Notes: generated by a model from the sequence alone, not told the origin. Positions 1 through 8,831 are shown, numbered from the stretch's first letter. The stretch is 26,843 nucleotides of DNA from an uncultured Chryseobacterium sp. (GCF_936933875.1 NZ_CAKZIK010000011.1:1-26843), one strand, 5' to 3'. Program-made: numbers and translations.

Positions 1-778
1 GATTGATGCTTTGTCCAAACTCCTTTACCGCAAAATGCAGGTGCGGTCCGGTAGAATTCCCTGTGTTCCCACTTTTCCCGATGATAAATCCCGCCCTCAC
101 TTTTTTCCCGACTTTGTAGAAGATTTCGGAGAGGTGCAGATAAGAGGTTTCAAATCGGTTGAAATGTTTGATTTTGATGTAGTTTCCACCGCCTTTGGAA
201 TCCCAACCGGATTCGGTAATTATTCCGTCAAGGACCGCGTGAACATCTTCATAGTTGGCTTTTAGGTCAATTCCGTTGTGCATTTTTGCAGTTCCGAAAA
301 TTGGATGAATACGTGTTCCATAGGGAGAAGTCACGGTAATTCTGTTTAAGGGCATGTAAGCCCCCAAACCCCCAAAGGGGGCTTTCTGGACTTCCTTTTC
401 ATCATTTTCTTTACGTTGAAAATTTTGCATCAGTTCAAATAGTGAATCTTTCATCTTTTTGTAGTCCACGTTACTTTGATTATTTCCATTATGGTAATTT
501 TTAAGCATCGTCTTTAGAGAGTCGATTTGACTCGTTAACATCTTCATTGAACCTTCTGTTTCGTTTTTCAGTTCCGATTTCGGGGTGATGTTGAAGATTT
601 CCTTCCACAATTTTTTCTCCTTTTTTTGATTGGAACTTTCTTCTTTTTGGATTTCCACCATTTTGAAGTCTTCCGTTTTCTGCGGTTTCGTCGGCATCAG
701 CGTATTGAATTGAGCCTTGGAAAAACCGTTCGCAAAAAGGAGAATTGTTAATGCTATTATTGTCTTTCTATTTTTCAT
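1..778 (-). CDS. M23 family metallopeptidase (LytM-like peptidoglycan hydrolase), 3' end outside window
   Basis: Translation of the minus strand from ATG at 778 stays open to the window edge (259 codons seen), so the C-terminus is missing. It begins with a lipophilic signal peptide (MKNRKTIIALTILLFANGFSKAQ), followed by a charged, probably coiled linker of about 110 residues, then a LytM/M23 domain. The zinc-site motifs are visible: HNGID (HxxxD) near base 275 and HLHF (HxH) near base 37. M23 enzymes cut peptide cross-links in peptidoglycan. The start overlaps the coupling-protein stop by 11 bp, so it is the next gene of the transfer operon and probably opens the wall for the conjugation channel, the job VirB1 does elsewhere (inference). 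A 27-bp palindromic repeat is read in frame inside it (358-384). Family call is strong; the transfer role comes from context. Confidence 0.88.
   Translation of the reverse strand, partial: MKNRKTIIALTILLFANGFSKAQFNTLMPTKPQKTEDFKMVEIQKEESSNQKKEKKLWKEIFNITPKSELKNETEGSMKMLTSQIDSLKTMLKNYHNGNNQSNVDYKKMKDSLFELMQNFQRKENDEKEVQKAPFGGLGAYMPLNRITVTSPYGTRIHPIFGTAKMHNGIDLKANYEDVHAVLDGIITESGWDSKGGGNYIKIKHFNRFETSYLHLSEIFYKVGKKVRAGFIIGKSGNTGNSTGPHLHFAVKEFGQSIN
358..384. repeat. GC-rich palindromic repeat, copy A (in-frame inside the M23 gene)
   Basis: On the plus strand it opens with AAGCCCCC and closes with GGGGGCTT around a central CCCCC block, forming a self-complementary hairpin in AT-rich surroundings. 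It is read without a frameshift as K-A-P-F-G-G-L-G-A in the linker between the signal peptide and the M23 domain. It differs from copy B (9484-9510) at one base of 27. Confidence 0.8.
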
Positions 779-2762
779 TTTTAGTAAATTCGTTTACGAT
801 TAATTCGACCTCTTTATTGATTTTTCTGAAGTTGGTCATCAGGACATCGTTTTTCCTATTATTTCCCATTTTGTCGACAAATGAGTAATAGGAAGGCATT
901 TTGACATAATTATTTTCTTCCTCCTTGATGGTTTTCATATCTAAATTGATTTTTCCGTTCATCGCAGAAGTTTTGTATTCTTCGGTGTCGTTTTCCTCGC
1001 CCTGTGCAATCATTCCGACCATTTCCCCAGTTTTAAGTGTCGCAATTTTTCCTGCGGGAATCATAAAGTCCATTTTCTCGTTGATGCTGGTCGTCGTTCC
1101 TTGCTGGGAGATGGACTGGGAATAGGATTTCTGCTTGATTTTTCCGAACAGTTTCTCCAGCCATTCCAAAGTATTTTTGTCCCTCGCAGAACCGGAAAGG
1201 ATATTTCCGACAATGGCGGAAATGGTGTCGGCAACTTCTTTTTTGTAAAACTGCCGGAGTTGCGGAATTTCCTGAAGTCCCAATAAGACCGCCACTTTGT
1301 TGCTCCTTGCTGTCGCCACCACGTTGTCAATTTTATGGATGTAGATGGTGGGAAATTCGTCCGCGATAATTCCTCCGGGCAAGTTATGTTTGGAGTTGAT
1401 GAGTCGTAAAGTCCTGTTCAAAACGGATGAATAAAGAGCAGAATTAATGTCCTGCGTTCCCGGATCGGATGCCAAAATCAGGATGGAAGGATTTTCTCGG
1501 TTCGTGATTTTCAGTTCCACTTCGTCGCCCGAAAACACCCAGAAACTTTCCTTGGTCGCCAATCTTGAGAGAAAGATTTTCAGGGTTCCGACCTGTCCCT
1601 CCAACTGGTCAAATGCCTTGTTTTCATACGCCGTCTTAAAGGGAGAAAGCAGTGAGAATATTTCCTCGTTGGTAAAAAGTGTGTCAAAAATCTCCTTGTA
1701 ACTTCGGTTCATAAAGGACAGGATATGTGGTAAATCCGAATATTTTCCGTCCTCGTAGGTGGCAAAAAAGTAGATACTCGACGAAAGAAAGTTGATGGCA
1801 GATTGGGTGAAAAATGCATCGGAACCGCCTCCCGAACTTGAACCTCCCTTTTGGAGCGAGGATACCATAGACTCCGCCATTTCCTGTGCTTCCGCCAAAG
1901 TTTGGATGTATTCCTTTTTGAACGGGTTTACCCTTTTGGATTTTTCAACCTCGTTTAGATTGATGACATGAAAATCGTATTCATACCCCGAATCTTTGCT
2001 TTTCTTCAACAGATAATGGTAGTAGGCAATCTGCGCCAAATCGGGAAACTTGAAATCGTAAATACACAGGCAGAAGCCTTTCGCTATCATTTGCCTGATT
2101 GCGGGATTGATGATTCCGAAAGACTTTCCACTTCCAGGCGTTCCAATCACCATCGTCCCACGAAATGGATTGATATTGACCCATCCCTTGTTGATTTTTT
2201 TACTGTATCTGAAGAGATATGGGATATTGATCGAGGTGTCCGTTTCTACAAGTTCCTGATTTTGGGCAAAACTTTCTTCCTCTACATTCCATCGGTCTTT
2301 TCCCATTTTTTGTTGCATGAGTTTTGAGATGGCGTCTGCTCCCATTTGAAGGATTACTGCACCCAAAAAAGACAATACGGCATAGATGACCTGATAAAGA
2401 TTCAGCGCAGGAAAAATTTTAGGGAGTTTGGAGTTTCCTGCCTCGTTTTGCCAAACGAGTGAAGAAAAAATCATCAACAAGCCCAATATCATGGGGATTA
2501 CGATTTCCGTGGCGATGTTCAAATCCTTTTTCTTCTTCGCCTTTGTCCCGACAGCGACCAATCCAATGAGAATCAGGGTCGCAAACTTTGCGTTGATGGG
2601 TGGGTAAAAGAAACTCATCTTCGAGAAATTTTTCAATAGGTTTGAAACTATAATAATATCTGCATCGAGGTAGAAAAGCGACGCACAATCCAATGCCACG
2701 ACCGCATAAACCGCCTTCTGAAGGAATCCGTAAATCTTAATTTGGTGTTGTTGTTCCTGCAT
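768..2762 (-). CDS. mobC: VirD4/TraG-type conjugative coupling protein (MobC-like T4CP ATPase)
   Basis: A 664-residue protein with several membrane segments at the N-terminus (about 60-74, 88-104 and 122-140, possibly one at 14-32), then a cytoplasmic RecA-like ATPase. Walker A is GTPGSGKS at 207-214 and Walker B is GIIADEF at 464-470; the second is the part conserved in TraD/TraG coupling proteins. Such proteins bring the relaxase-DNA complex to the type IV secretion channel and power DNA export. A Gly/Ser-rich loop lies at 306-314. In CTnDOT-like elements the equivalent gene is called mobC and sits beside mobA and mobB; here it is at the far end of the tra operon, after traN. It starts 6 bp after the preceding small gene and overlaps the M23 gene by 11 bp. 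The function is firm; the symbol is by analogy. Confidence 0.92.
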   Translation of the reverse strand: MQEQQHQIKIYGFLQKAVYAVVALDCASLFYLDADIIIVSNLLKNFSKMSFFYPPINAKFATLILIGLVAVGTKAKKKKDLNIATEIVIPMILGLLMIFSSLVWQNEAGNSKLPKIFPALNLYQVIYAVLSFLGAVILQMGADAISKLMQQKMGKDRWNVEEESFAQNQELVETDTSINIPYLFRYSKKINKGWVNINPFRGTMVIGTPGSGKSFGIINPAIRQMIAKGFCLCIYDFKFPDLAQIAYYHYLLKKSKDSGYEYDFHVINLNEVEKSKRVNPFKKEYIQTLAEAQEMAESMVSSLQKGGSSSGGGSDAFFTQSAINFLSSSIYFFATYEDGKYSDLPHILSFMNRSYKEIFDTLFTNEEIFSLLSPFKTAYENKAFDQLEGQVGTLKIFLSRLATKESFWVFSGDEVELKITNRENPSILILASDPGTQDINSALYSSVLNRTLRLINSKHNLPGGIIADEFPTIYIHKIDNVVATARSNKVAVLLGLQEIPQLRQFYKKEVADTISAIVGNILSGSARDKNTLEWLEKLFGKIKQKSYSQSISQQGTTTSINEKMDFMIPAGKIATLKTGEMVGMIAQGEENDTEEYKTSAMNGKINLDMKTIKEEENNYVKMPSYYSFVDKMGNNRKNDVLMTNFRKINKEVELIVNEFTKNEK

Positions 2763-2768
2763 TACTTC

Positions 2769-3008
2769 CTATAAATTGTAGTTTTTTAAAAACTCTTTCT
2801 CTTTTTCCTCAATACGGTCTTTACCATAAATCTTCACTGCAATCTCCTTATACCACGCTTTCAGATAAGCCATTTTTATAATTTCCTTTTCTATTTCCTT
2901 CTTTGCTTTTCTGAGACGGAATAAAAAAAATATGGATATGCAAGAAGCGATGAAAGCGATGAACGCCAGGAGAAGGACAATAATTAATTCTGTTGGTAAT
3001 GGGTTCAT
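2769..3008 (-). CDS. Small single-pass membrane protein of the transfer operon
   Basis: A 79-residue protein not recognised as a named family. Residues about 8-30 form one strongly hydrophobic segment, followed by a basic stretch (RLRKAKKEIEKE) and a charged helical tail, suggesting an inner-membrane anchor with a small cytoplasmic helix. It lies 2 bp after the traN stop and 6 bp before the coupling-protein start, so it is surely co-transcribed and translationally linked. A role as accessory subunit of the coupling protein or channel is inferred from position only. Confidence 0.7.
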   Translation of the reverse strand: MNPLPTELIIVLLLAFIAFIASCISIFFLFRLRKAKKEIEKEIIKMAYLKAWYKEIAVKIYGKDRIEEKEKEFLKNYNL

Positions 3009-3010
3009 AA

Positions 3011-3880
3011 CTAAAATGTATCTGCTTTTAAAATGTCTGAATAATTCACCTTCATCTCGATGGTTCTTCCCGAGAGTTGTTCCTCAATCAGGCGGATCAT
3101 CATCACCTTGCTGTTCGGAAAAGTGAATTTTTTGAAGACATAGATGTTTCTGAAATTTTTCCTGAAATGTTTCGGGGCGTAAAGTCTAAAAATCGGTGTC
3201 ATTTGGATGCTTTGATTGTTGGTCGCCTTATAGATTTTTTTGTCCTCGATGGAAAATTTAAGGTCTTCGATATCGTAACTCAGGTTCGAGCTGTTTTTGA
3301 AGGTCATATCGAGAAAGATATAGTCGCTGATGACGTACACATTGTTGAGCTGCATACTAAGTTTAAGGTCTTTCTGCTCCCTGATTGGATTTTCTTCCGT
3401 CTTCTTCTTTATGATGTCCATCGCAAACTTGGTCAGCTCCAAGTTGGAAAAACGGGTTTTGTCCAGTTCAATCGGCTGCATCTCTTCTGGCTGGATATGG
3501 ATGTTGGTCACGGTGTTTTTGTTTTCCGAATTTCTGTAAATAGCCTTGTATTGGGCAATAAAAGACTGACCTACAACGGTTATTATTCCTATTTTGTCGC
3601 CATTCAATAAAGAGGTGGTTTTTGCCTTTTCCTTTGGGTCGGTGTTGGCAGGAGTATCGGTGATTTTGATTCTCGCAATATTGGTATTAGGCAAATCTCC
3701 CGTGAGTTTTTGGGTGGACAAATCCACATATTGAATCGGTTCGGGTGAGATGATATGCAGGTTAACGCCCTCTGTAACGATCAATTCTGGTAAATCCGAG
3801 ATGACTTGTTCTTTAGTAGCTGTTTGTGCAGATAAAAAATGGGTAATGATTAAGAATAGTATAAAAAATGTATTTTTCAT
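3011..3880 (-). CDS. traN: Conjugative transposon protein TraN (DUF4138, VirB9-like)
   Basis: A 289-residue secreted protein with a clear signal peptide (MKNTFFILFLIITHFLSA, then QTATKE). The body is beta-rich with the pattern of Bacteroidetes TraN: an N-terminal stretch on ligand-like strands (LIVTEGVNLHIISPEPIQYVD), a central charged linker and a C-terminal domain ending in KVNYSDILKADTF. TraN is the presumed VirB9 counterpart, forming the outer-membrane core with TraM. It follows traM by only 2 bp and precedes the small membrane gene by 2 bp. Order traJ-K-L-M-N is the same as in CTnDOT, which supports the name. No truncation is seen. Confidence 0.88.
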   Translation of the reverse strand: MKNTFFILFLIITHFLSAQTATKEQVISDLPELIVTEGVNLHIISPEPIQYVDLSTQKLTGDLPNTNIARIKITDTPANTDPKEKAKTTSLLNGDKIGIITVVGQSFIAQYKAIYRNSENKNTVTNIHIQPEEMQPIELDKTRFSNLELTKFAMDIIKKKTEENPIREQKDLKLSMQLNNVYVISDYIFLDMTFKNSSNLSYDIEDLKFSIEDKKIYKATNNQSIQMTPIFRLYAPKHFRKNFRNIYVFKKFTFPNSKVMMIRLIEEQLSGRTIEMKVNYSDILKADTF

Positions 3881-3882
3881 TG

Positions 3883-5097
3883 TTATTTTTTTTGTTGGTT
3901 TTGTGAGTCTTTAAGCTGTTTTTCGTCGATTAGAAATACATAGGAGTTGTATTTCAGCTTGGCTTTGTTGGTTTTAATGAGGTTGGCGATGGATTTTGAT
4001 GTAGACGTGAAGAGTTTGGAGCCGATGCTCGTGAAAAATCCCTGTCCGCCCATATCCATCTGTGTTCCCTGTACGGAGTTGCTCCCCATTTCCCGAATCA
4101 TGTCCCTGAAGACGCTTTCGGGAACATAAAGCCCCTTCATGCCGTCAATGTCGTAGATGGAGAGGTTGACTGGTAAAATTTCTCCCCTTGTAAATACCGA
4201 GACAATCTTGAGGTCAACCCGCTGCATGGAAAATCCAGAGATTTGTCCGTAAAGGATGGAACCTTTCTCAATTTTTTTGTTGCCGACGAAGATGTCTTCC
4301 AATAATCGGAACCGGATTCTGCTTCCCAGAAATCCCTTGTTGTTTTCATCAATGACGGCTTTGATAAAGCTGTTCTCATTTTCCCTGTAGAAGGCATTGA
4401 ACTCGCTGTTGATTCCCGACTTGCCGACATTGAAGGTAGAATTGAGGAACTCGTCCATTTTTTCCTTGTTTGCCTTGAGTTTCTGTTCCGCCAATAGTTT
4501 GGCTTGGTATTCGGGATCCCTCGCTTTTTCTAAGGAATCCATGACGAGCATCTGCTGTTTCAGATATTTTACGGGGTCTTGCTGGGTATTTTGATTACTA
4601 GATTTTTGATTTTCTGAAAGTTGCTCATTTTCCTGTTTCCCATTGGACTTGTCGTTCAGCATTCGGATGATTTCAGAAGACCTCTTGAAATCCTTGTCCT
4701 CATTTTGCTGTTTTGGATTGTAATAGGAAGAGTTGCCTCCTTTTGACGCCTGCTGATTTTGTCTGCTGGAGACCGCCTTCAGTGAATCGATCTTTCTTTT
4801 CTGGTCCAAAGACAACTGGTCTTCATAACTGAGCAGACTGTCCTCTTCCTTGTCCAATCCTCCGAGCATCGTCCTGTTGTCGTCCTTCTTGAAAAAGGCG
4901 TCGTAGGCATCGTTCTTCGTCATGATGGAGTCCCGTGTTTCTCCCAGAGACAGGGAAAGTTCTTTCGGCTTGTCCTTTTTAGAGGTGTCCTCTTTGGTAA
5001 ATTGGGCACCTACATACACAAAGAGCAGCAGGAACGGCAATGCCAGAAGGGGCATCACATATTTTTTTTCCTTAAAGTTGATTTTCTTAATGTCCAT
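3883..5097 (-). CDS. traM: Conjugative transposon protein TraM (VirB10-like)
   Basis: A 404-residue protein with the VirB10 layout: a short basic cytoplasmic N-terminus, one membrane segment at about 15-32 (VMPLLALPFLLLFVYVGA), a long Gln/Asn/Ser/Lys-rich periplasmic linker (about 35-200), and a C-terminal beta domain from about residue 245 (GSRIRFRLLEDIFVG, then ILYGQISGF and LSIYDIDGMKGLYVPE). TraM is taken to span the periplasm and join the inner-membrane complex to the TraN outer core. Its start overlaps the end of the preceding traL-like gene by 11 bp, so translation is probably coupled. Length and motif order fit the family. Confidence 0.9.
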   Translation of the reverse strand: MDIKKINFKEKKYVMPLLALPFLLLFVYVGAQFTKEDTSKKDKPKELSLSLGETRDSIMTKNDAYDAFFKKDDNRTMLGGLDKEEDSLLSYEDQLSLDQKRKIDSLKAVSSRQNQQASKGGNSSYYNPKQQNEDKDFKRSSEIIRMLNDKSNGKQENEQLSENQKSSNQNTQQDPVKYLKQQMLVMDSLEKARDPEYQAKLLAEQKLKANKEKMDEFLNSTFNVGKSGINSEFNAFYRENENSFIKAVIDENNKGFLGSRIRFRLLEDIFVGNKKIEKGSILYGQISGFSMQRVDLKIVSVFTRGEILPVNLSIYDIDGMKGLYVPESVFRDMIREMGSNSVQGTQMDMGGQGFFTSIGSKLFTSTSKSIANLIKTNKAKLKYNSYVFLIDEKQLKDSQNQQKK

Positions 5098-5440
5098 GTT
5101 GCAGTTCTTGGTATTGGTTGTACAAATATTCTATTCTCAGGCTGTCTTCTTTTTGGAGTTCTTTTCGGTCCCTTTTCATTTTTAAAATTTTGAGTTCATT
5201 AACTATTTTCTCCATTTCTTTCTCTTGGTTTTTATTAATTTGCTGGGTCGTGTTGCTTTTGGAATAGAGGTTTGGGGGCTTGATTTTAAATGTCGACTGG
5301 CTCGGAAAGAAAATTCCCTGTATCAGCGATCCGATAAAAGACACGGAGAGAAAAACCATCGAATGGGTGAAAAACTTCTTCGGATTTTTTGCCGCCCATT
5401 CCAATCCCTTTTTTGCGGTTTGTTTTAGAAAATTTTTCAT
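5087..5440 (-). CDS. traL: Small membrane protein in the TraL position
   Basis: A 117-residue protein when started at the ATG at 5440, which lies 2 bp after the traK stop. A longer frame opens at 5497, but its first 19 residues would overlap traK and look non-native. One membrane segment is at about 27-45 (MVFLSVSFIGSLIQGIFF), preceded by a basic amphipathic stretch and followed by a Lys/Glu-rich helix that probably forms a coiled coil. Bacteroidetes TraL proteins are also short, with one membrane pass and a basic N-terminus, and lie between traK and traM. The name therefore rests on size, topology and gene order, not on a recognised motif. Confidence 0.65.
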   Translation of the reverse strand: MKNFLKQTAKKGLEWAAKNPKKFFTHSMVFLSVSFIGSLIQGIFFPSQSTFKIKPPNLYSKSNTTQQINKNQEKEMEKIVNELKILKMKRDRKELQKEDSLRIEYLYNQYQELQHGH

Positions 5441-5442
5441 CT

Positions 5443-6057
5443 TTAATAGGAATTTTTGGTTTGGTTGGAGATTTCCTCGTTGTCGATAATCCTCCAATTT
5501 TTAAGCATCACACCGTGCGGATTGTTTGGACTTCGGATGATGTCCTCAAAGTATCCTTCGGTAATCAATTTTCTTGTAATCACGGCAGACTTTCTGGTAA
5601 TCATCTGCTTTCCGAAAAAGGAGAATTTCTGTTGCTCCATATTGAGCGAGATGGAATCCGTATGAATACTGACCATGGAACTGGAGGCCACAATCTGGTT
5701 GTAGAAGCCTTTTTCCTTGAGATTGGTGTATTCTTTTTTTCCGCTGTCGTCAATGAGGTACAGTGATTTTTGAATATTCTCCTTGATGTAGGCATCATCG
5801 GGAGCCAAGGTGAAAAATAGTCGGTGGAACAGTTCAATTTGGGCTTTGTATTCTACGGGTCTGTTTAACAAGACATCGGTCTGCTTTGCCAGTACCGGAA
5901 CCCCGTTGTCCAAAATGTAGATGGATTTTCTTGAATCCTGAATCATCCGATAGGCAAAGAAGAAGCCCGCCAATACGATAATTACGGCAAATGCTATTGT
6001 TCCCAGCGAAACTACCTTGTTGATTTTTATTCTTTGTTCGATATTTTTGATCAGCAT
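5443..6057 (-). CDS. traK: Conjugative transposon protein TraK
   Basis: A 204-residue protein with a short cytoplasmic N-terminus (MLIKNIEQRIKINKV), one membrane segment at about 17-36 and a periplasmic alpha/beta domain. The stretch LLNRPVEYKAQIELFHRLFF and the following APDDAYIKENIQKSLYL are the kind of sequence seen in Bacteroidetes TraK. The topology matches VirB8, the inner-membrane scaffold of type IV secretion. It begins 5 bp after the traJ stop and ends 2 bp before the next start. The family call is strong from sequence pattern plus gene order; VirB8 equivalence is the usual assumption. Confidence 0.88.
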   Translation of the reverse strand: MLIKNIEQRIKINKVVSLGTIAFAVIIVLAGFFFAYRMIQDSRKSIYILDNGVPVLAKQTDVLLNRPVEYKAQIELFHRLFFTLAPDDAYIKENIQKSLYLIDDSGKKEYTNLKEKGFYNQIVASSSMVSIHTDSISLNMEQQKFSFFGKQMITRKSAVITRKLITEGYFEDIIRSPNNPHGVMLKNWRIIDNEEISNQTKNSY

Positions 6058-6062
6058 CTTAT

Positions 6063-7313
6063 TTATTTTTTGTTGTTATTCATCGCACTGTTGACCATTC
6101 CCGATGCTGAACCTGATGCAGCCGATTTTGCTGCTGCTCCCGCTACGGAAGCTCCACCGGTTTTGGCTGCCAATACCGTTGTTTTAGCGGCACTCGCCAT
6201 TCTTCCAGCAGCACTCTTCATCTTGGTCATCGCACCTGCACCTCCCGCTGTAACAATGGTGTCGGCAATGGTGGGCGTCATCAATACCCCGATTCCCGTC
6301 ACGATATAGGCGACACAGGTAAAGAGCTGGTTGTAGATCATTCCCGAATTGCTCACATAAACCATCAAGGCATCTAAATTGGTGATGGTTCCATTGGTTA
6401 AAAGCGTGTCATACCGCTCAATCTCCATTTCATAACCCGAAGCGATCAGTTGCTGACCAATATTGATGATGGTATAGGCTACAAAGGTGTATAGGTTGAT
6501 GTTGATGAACTTGGAAACCCAGCTGTACAGCGAGTTTTCAAATCCTGGAACGAGCGCCATACCTACCGCAATAGGCCCCAAAATAATGAGGATGTAGGCC
6601 CAAATTTTTTGGATGAAGAAAATAAGGTAGACACAGATTCGAAGGATGGAAAGGCAAACGAACTCGATAATTTCTGCAACCAGTTTTTGGAGCTGGAACT
6701 CCATCCGTAACTGCCATTCCTTGATGGGTTGGATGAGTTTGTCCAGTCCCTCGCTGATGTCGAACCAAGAGTCGTCGGCATCTTTGCCGGTGTTGTTGAT
6801 GACGTCCTGCTTCGCATCCTCGTCGGCTTTCAGTTTGATGACGGCATCGAGTAGCTGCTGCTGTTTCTTGAATCGTTGAATCCTCAAATCATTCACTTCG
6901 GACTCAATGTCGCTGAAAATGGCGATTCCCGGTTCTGCAATGGCTTCAAAGGGTGCCTGAATCAGATTGACAAAACCACTCCAATACACCAGGGTAAATC
7001 CAATGAGGATTGGTTTGAGCATCGGGGTGATTTCCCATTCCCGGTCGCCCGCCGCCATTTGCCAACCCATGTATCCGAGATACATCAACGCTCCCAGTCC
7101 TCCGATCGCCCTTCCAACCAAAGCGGATCCGACAGCACCGTCTTGAACGCTGTTGTCCAGTTTGGTAAAGACCTCCATAAACCATTTCTCAAATGCGCCG
7201 TCGCCCTTTAGAAATTGGAGCAGGTTGCTGTAGTCGCCGTCGGTTTGGGCAAAGCCGATTATCGGCAGCAATATTGCCAAGAGGCAAAATAAGGGTGTAG
7301 TATTTCTTTTCAT
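6063..7313 (-). CDS. traJ: Conjugative transposon protein TraJ (VirB6-like inner-membrane protein)
   Basis: A 416-residue polytopic membrane protein. The start is placed at the ATG at 7313, which opens a good signal-like N-terminus (MKRNTTPLFCLLAILLPIIGFAQ) 2 bp after the upstream stop; the frame is open further upstream, but that part would overlap the preceding gene by about 70 bp. At least five more hydrophobic stretches follow, including VCLSILRICVYLIFFIQKIW and AYILIILGPIAVGMALVPGF, the conserved core of TraJ. The C-terminus (about 355-416) is rich in Ala, Gly and Ser. VirB6-type proteins line the inner-membrane part of the DNA channel. It is 5 bp from traK, within the operon. Confidence 0.9.
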   Translation of the reverse strand: MKRNTTPLFCLLAILLPIIGFAQTDGDYSNLLQFLKGDGAFEKWFMEVFTKLDNSVQDGAVGSALVGRAIGGLGALMYLGYMGWQMAAGDREWEITPMLKPILIGFTLVYWSGFVNLIQAPFEAIAEPGIAIFSDIESEVNDLRIQRFKKQQQLLDAVIKLKADEDAKQDVINNTGKDADDSWFDISEGLDKLIQPIKEWQLRMEFQLQKLVAEIIEFVCLSILRICVYLIFFIQKIWAYILIILGPIAVGMALVPGFENSLYSWVSKFININLYTFVAYTIINIGQQLIASGYEMEIERYDTLLTNGTITNLDALMVYVSNSGMIYNQLFTCVAYIVTGIGVLMTPTIADTIVTAGGAGAMTKMKSAAGRMASAAKTTVLAAKTGGASVAGAAAKSAASGSASGMVNSAMNNNKK

Positions 7314-7315
7314 TA

Positions 7316-8146
7316 CTAAAATTTGTGTTTGTATTGCTGCATCGTGTTGTGGACGATCTGCTTGTCTGAAGCGGGAGTCCAAGCCTGTGGCAACGCATAG
7401 GGTGAATGGTTTTTCAGAATATTTTTGTAGTCTAAAAGAAGCGTCGTCTTATCGTTGTGTTTCCTTAATTCCTGCACAAACCTTCTCCATTTGATAAGGG
7501 TGTCATGGTACATCAAAAAGCGTTTTCCTCTCGGCATATCCATAGATCTCGACATCGAATACTTTTCCTTGATTAAGTCCAATTCCTCCTGAAGTCTTTT
7601 TAAAGTTCCCGTGGTATTGAGCGTTTCGTAGGTTTGCTGGTTCTTCAGCCTCCATTCGATAAAGTTTTGAGGATTGTCTGGAAATTCGGTAATGGGTCTG
7701 AGCATCCTTTTGTAGTAGAGCAACCAGAGCGGGTCTGCATCGACCGTCGCCGAAGTCCAATGGGCAAAGTCTTGGACGCTTCTTTTATAGATGGTGTCGG
7801 ATGCCGCCTTTATCTTTTTTGCCTCTTCCTCTTGAAATTTCACTTGGGCAAAACGCTGGTTTTGAAGTCCCGTCGGTTTTAGCGGTCGGATATCTTCTCC
7901 ATCCTTATAATCCCTGTTTCTGCTGGGAGCCCACATTCCCCAAACGGTGGCATACGCGAAGTTGGTCTGAATCCCCAAAAGGTATTTTGGATAGGGACGC
8001 CAATCGCCCCAACTCTGGAACACCATCCTTTTGTGCTGGGCTACGATGGAGGGGTCGTTCAAACGCTTTACGGTAAACTGCCCGAATACGCCGACTGCTA
8101 TCAGCAAGAGCGGAACGAGGGCTAATTTTTTGACTAATTTTTTCAT
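7316..8146 (-). CDS. Secreted protein of the transfer operon with the shared C-terminal motif
   Basis: A 276-residue protein not recognised as a named family. Residues 1-23 form a signal peptide (MKKLVKKLALVPLLLIAVGVFGQ). The mature part is rich in Trp, Tyr, Lys and Arg (SWGDWRPYPKYLLGIQTN, VWGMWAPSRNRDYKDGED), with a helical, probably coiled middle (TLKRLQEELDLIKEKY). The last residues, SDKQIVHNTMQQYKHKF, match the C-terminal motif of the three upstream secreted proteins, although the rest of the sequence is not clearly related to them. It lies between those genes and traJ, where other Bacteroidetes elements have traH/traI. A periplasmic or surface part of the mating channel is likely but unproven. 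Confidence 0.8.
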   Translation of the reverse strand: MKKLVKKLALVPLLLIAVGVFGQFTVKRLNDPSIVAQHKRMVFQSWGDWRPYPKYLLGIQTNFAYATVWGMWAPSRNRDYKDGEDIRPLKPTGLQNQRFAQVKFQEEEAKKIKAASDTIYKRSVQDFAHWTSATVDADPLWLLYYKRMLRPITEFPDNPQNFIEWRLKNQQTYETLNTTGTLKRLQEELDLIKEKYSMSRSMDMPRGKRFLMYHDTLIKWRRFVQELRKHNDKTTLLLDYKNILKNHSPYALPQAWTPASDKQIVHNTMQQYKHKF

Positions 8147-8163
8147 CTTTATACTTGTTGTTT

Positions 8164-8829
8164 TTAGTTGAATACATATTTGTATTTTTGGATAATGTCT
8201 CCGACAATGGCCTTGTCAATATTGAGGTAGTTTCTTAGTACGGGAACTTGGTACAGGTAAGGAATCTTCTTGGCGTTTTCTAACCTCAGTATAATGTAGA
8301 GGATGTTCCCGTTGATATTCCTAACTCGAGTAAACACCTTTTCAATAAGCATCTCCCTGTCCATCGGATCCATCAGGAAATCCTTGTTCTCATTCAAAAT
8401 ATCCTGCGTAACTTCCTGTTTGAGTTTTAAGGCCTGTTTGCCGATTTCGACATAGTATTTGGAAACCAAGACGGCATATTCTGGATGTTGCGCCGACAAG
8501 TCCAGCATTTTGTTGGAGTTGTTCGCTACCTTTCCCAGATATTGGTACAGATAGATTAACTTTTTGCTCTGCGTGAGTGCCGAGTTGACATTTTTTAGTT
8601 GTTGGTAGATGTATTCCTGAATGGCGATGACCTGTGCAGTCTTGTTTTTAATGTCGTCGTACAGTTCCTTCTGTTTTTCATAAGAGTTTAGAAATGCCTG
8701 CTCGCTTCCCAGCCTTACGCCGTGGTTGGTGGTCATCTGCACCAAGAGTTTGTCGTTGATAACAATCTGCTGTCCGCTTACAAAACCAACAGAAAAAAAC
8801 AAGATTCCTCCGATAAATAGTTTTCTCAT
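8164..8829 (-). CDS. Secreted helical protein, VirB5/TraI-position paralogue 3
   Basis: A 221-residue protein with a signal peptide (MRKLFIGGILFFSVGFVSGQ) and an almost wholly helical mature part. It is related to the 240-residue protein encoded at 9583-10305: both have the core L-S/A-x2-H-P-E/Q-Y-A and a C-terminal stretch with ILRLENAKK/IKLRLEKAN followed by IDKAIVGDIIQKYKYVF. Its position between VirB4 and traJ and its signal-peptide-plus-helices build fit TraI/VirB5-like minor pilin proteins, but no diagnostic motif is visible, so that equivalence is inferred. Gaps to the neighbours are 2 bp upstream and 17 bp downstream. Confidence 0.8.
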   Translation of the reverse strand: MRKLFIGGILFFSVGFVSGQQIVINDKLLVQMTTNHGVRLGSEQAFLNSYEKQKELYDDIKNKTAQVIAIQEYIYQQLKNVNSALTQSKKLIYLYQYLGKVANNSNKMLDLSAQHPEYAVLVSKYYVEIGKQALKLKQEVTQDILNENKDFLMDPMDREMLIEKVFTRVRNINGNILYIILRLENAKKIPYLYQVPVLRNYLNIDKAIVGDIIQKYKYVFN

Positions 8830-8831
8830 TT

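Noticed and set aside
11..265. Open plus-strand frame of 84 codons
   Set aside because: It lies antisense to the zinc-site part of the M23 peptidase, whose motifs are clear on the minus strand.
5441..5497. Upstream start for the traL-like gene
   Set aside because: It would overlap traK by about 55 bp, and the added 19 residues look unlike the rest; the ATG at 5440 fits the 2-bp spacing of the operon.
7314..7382. Upstream start for traJ
   Set aside because: It would overlap the preceding gene by about 67 bp and bury the signal-like N-terminus that begins at the ATG at 7313.
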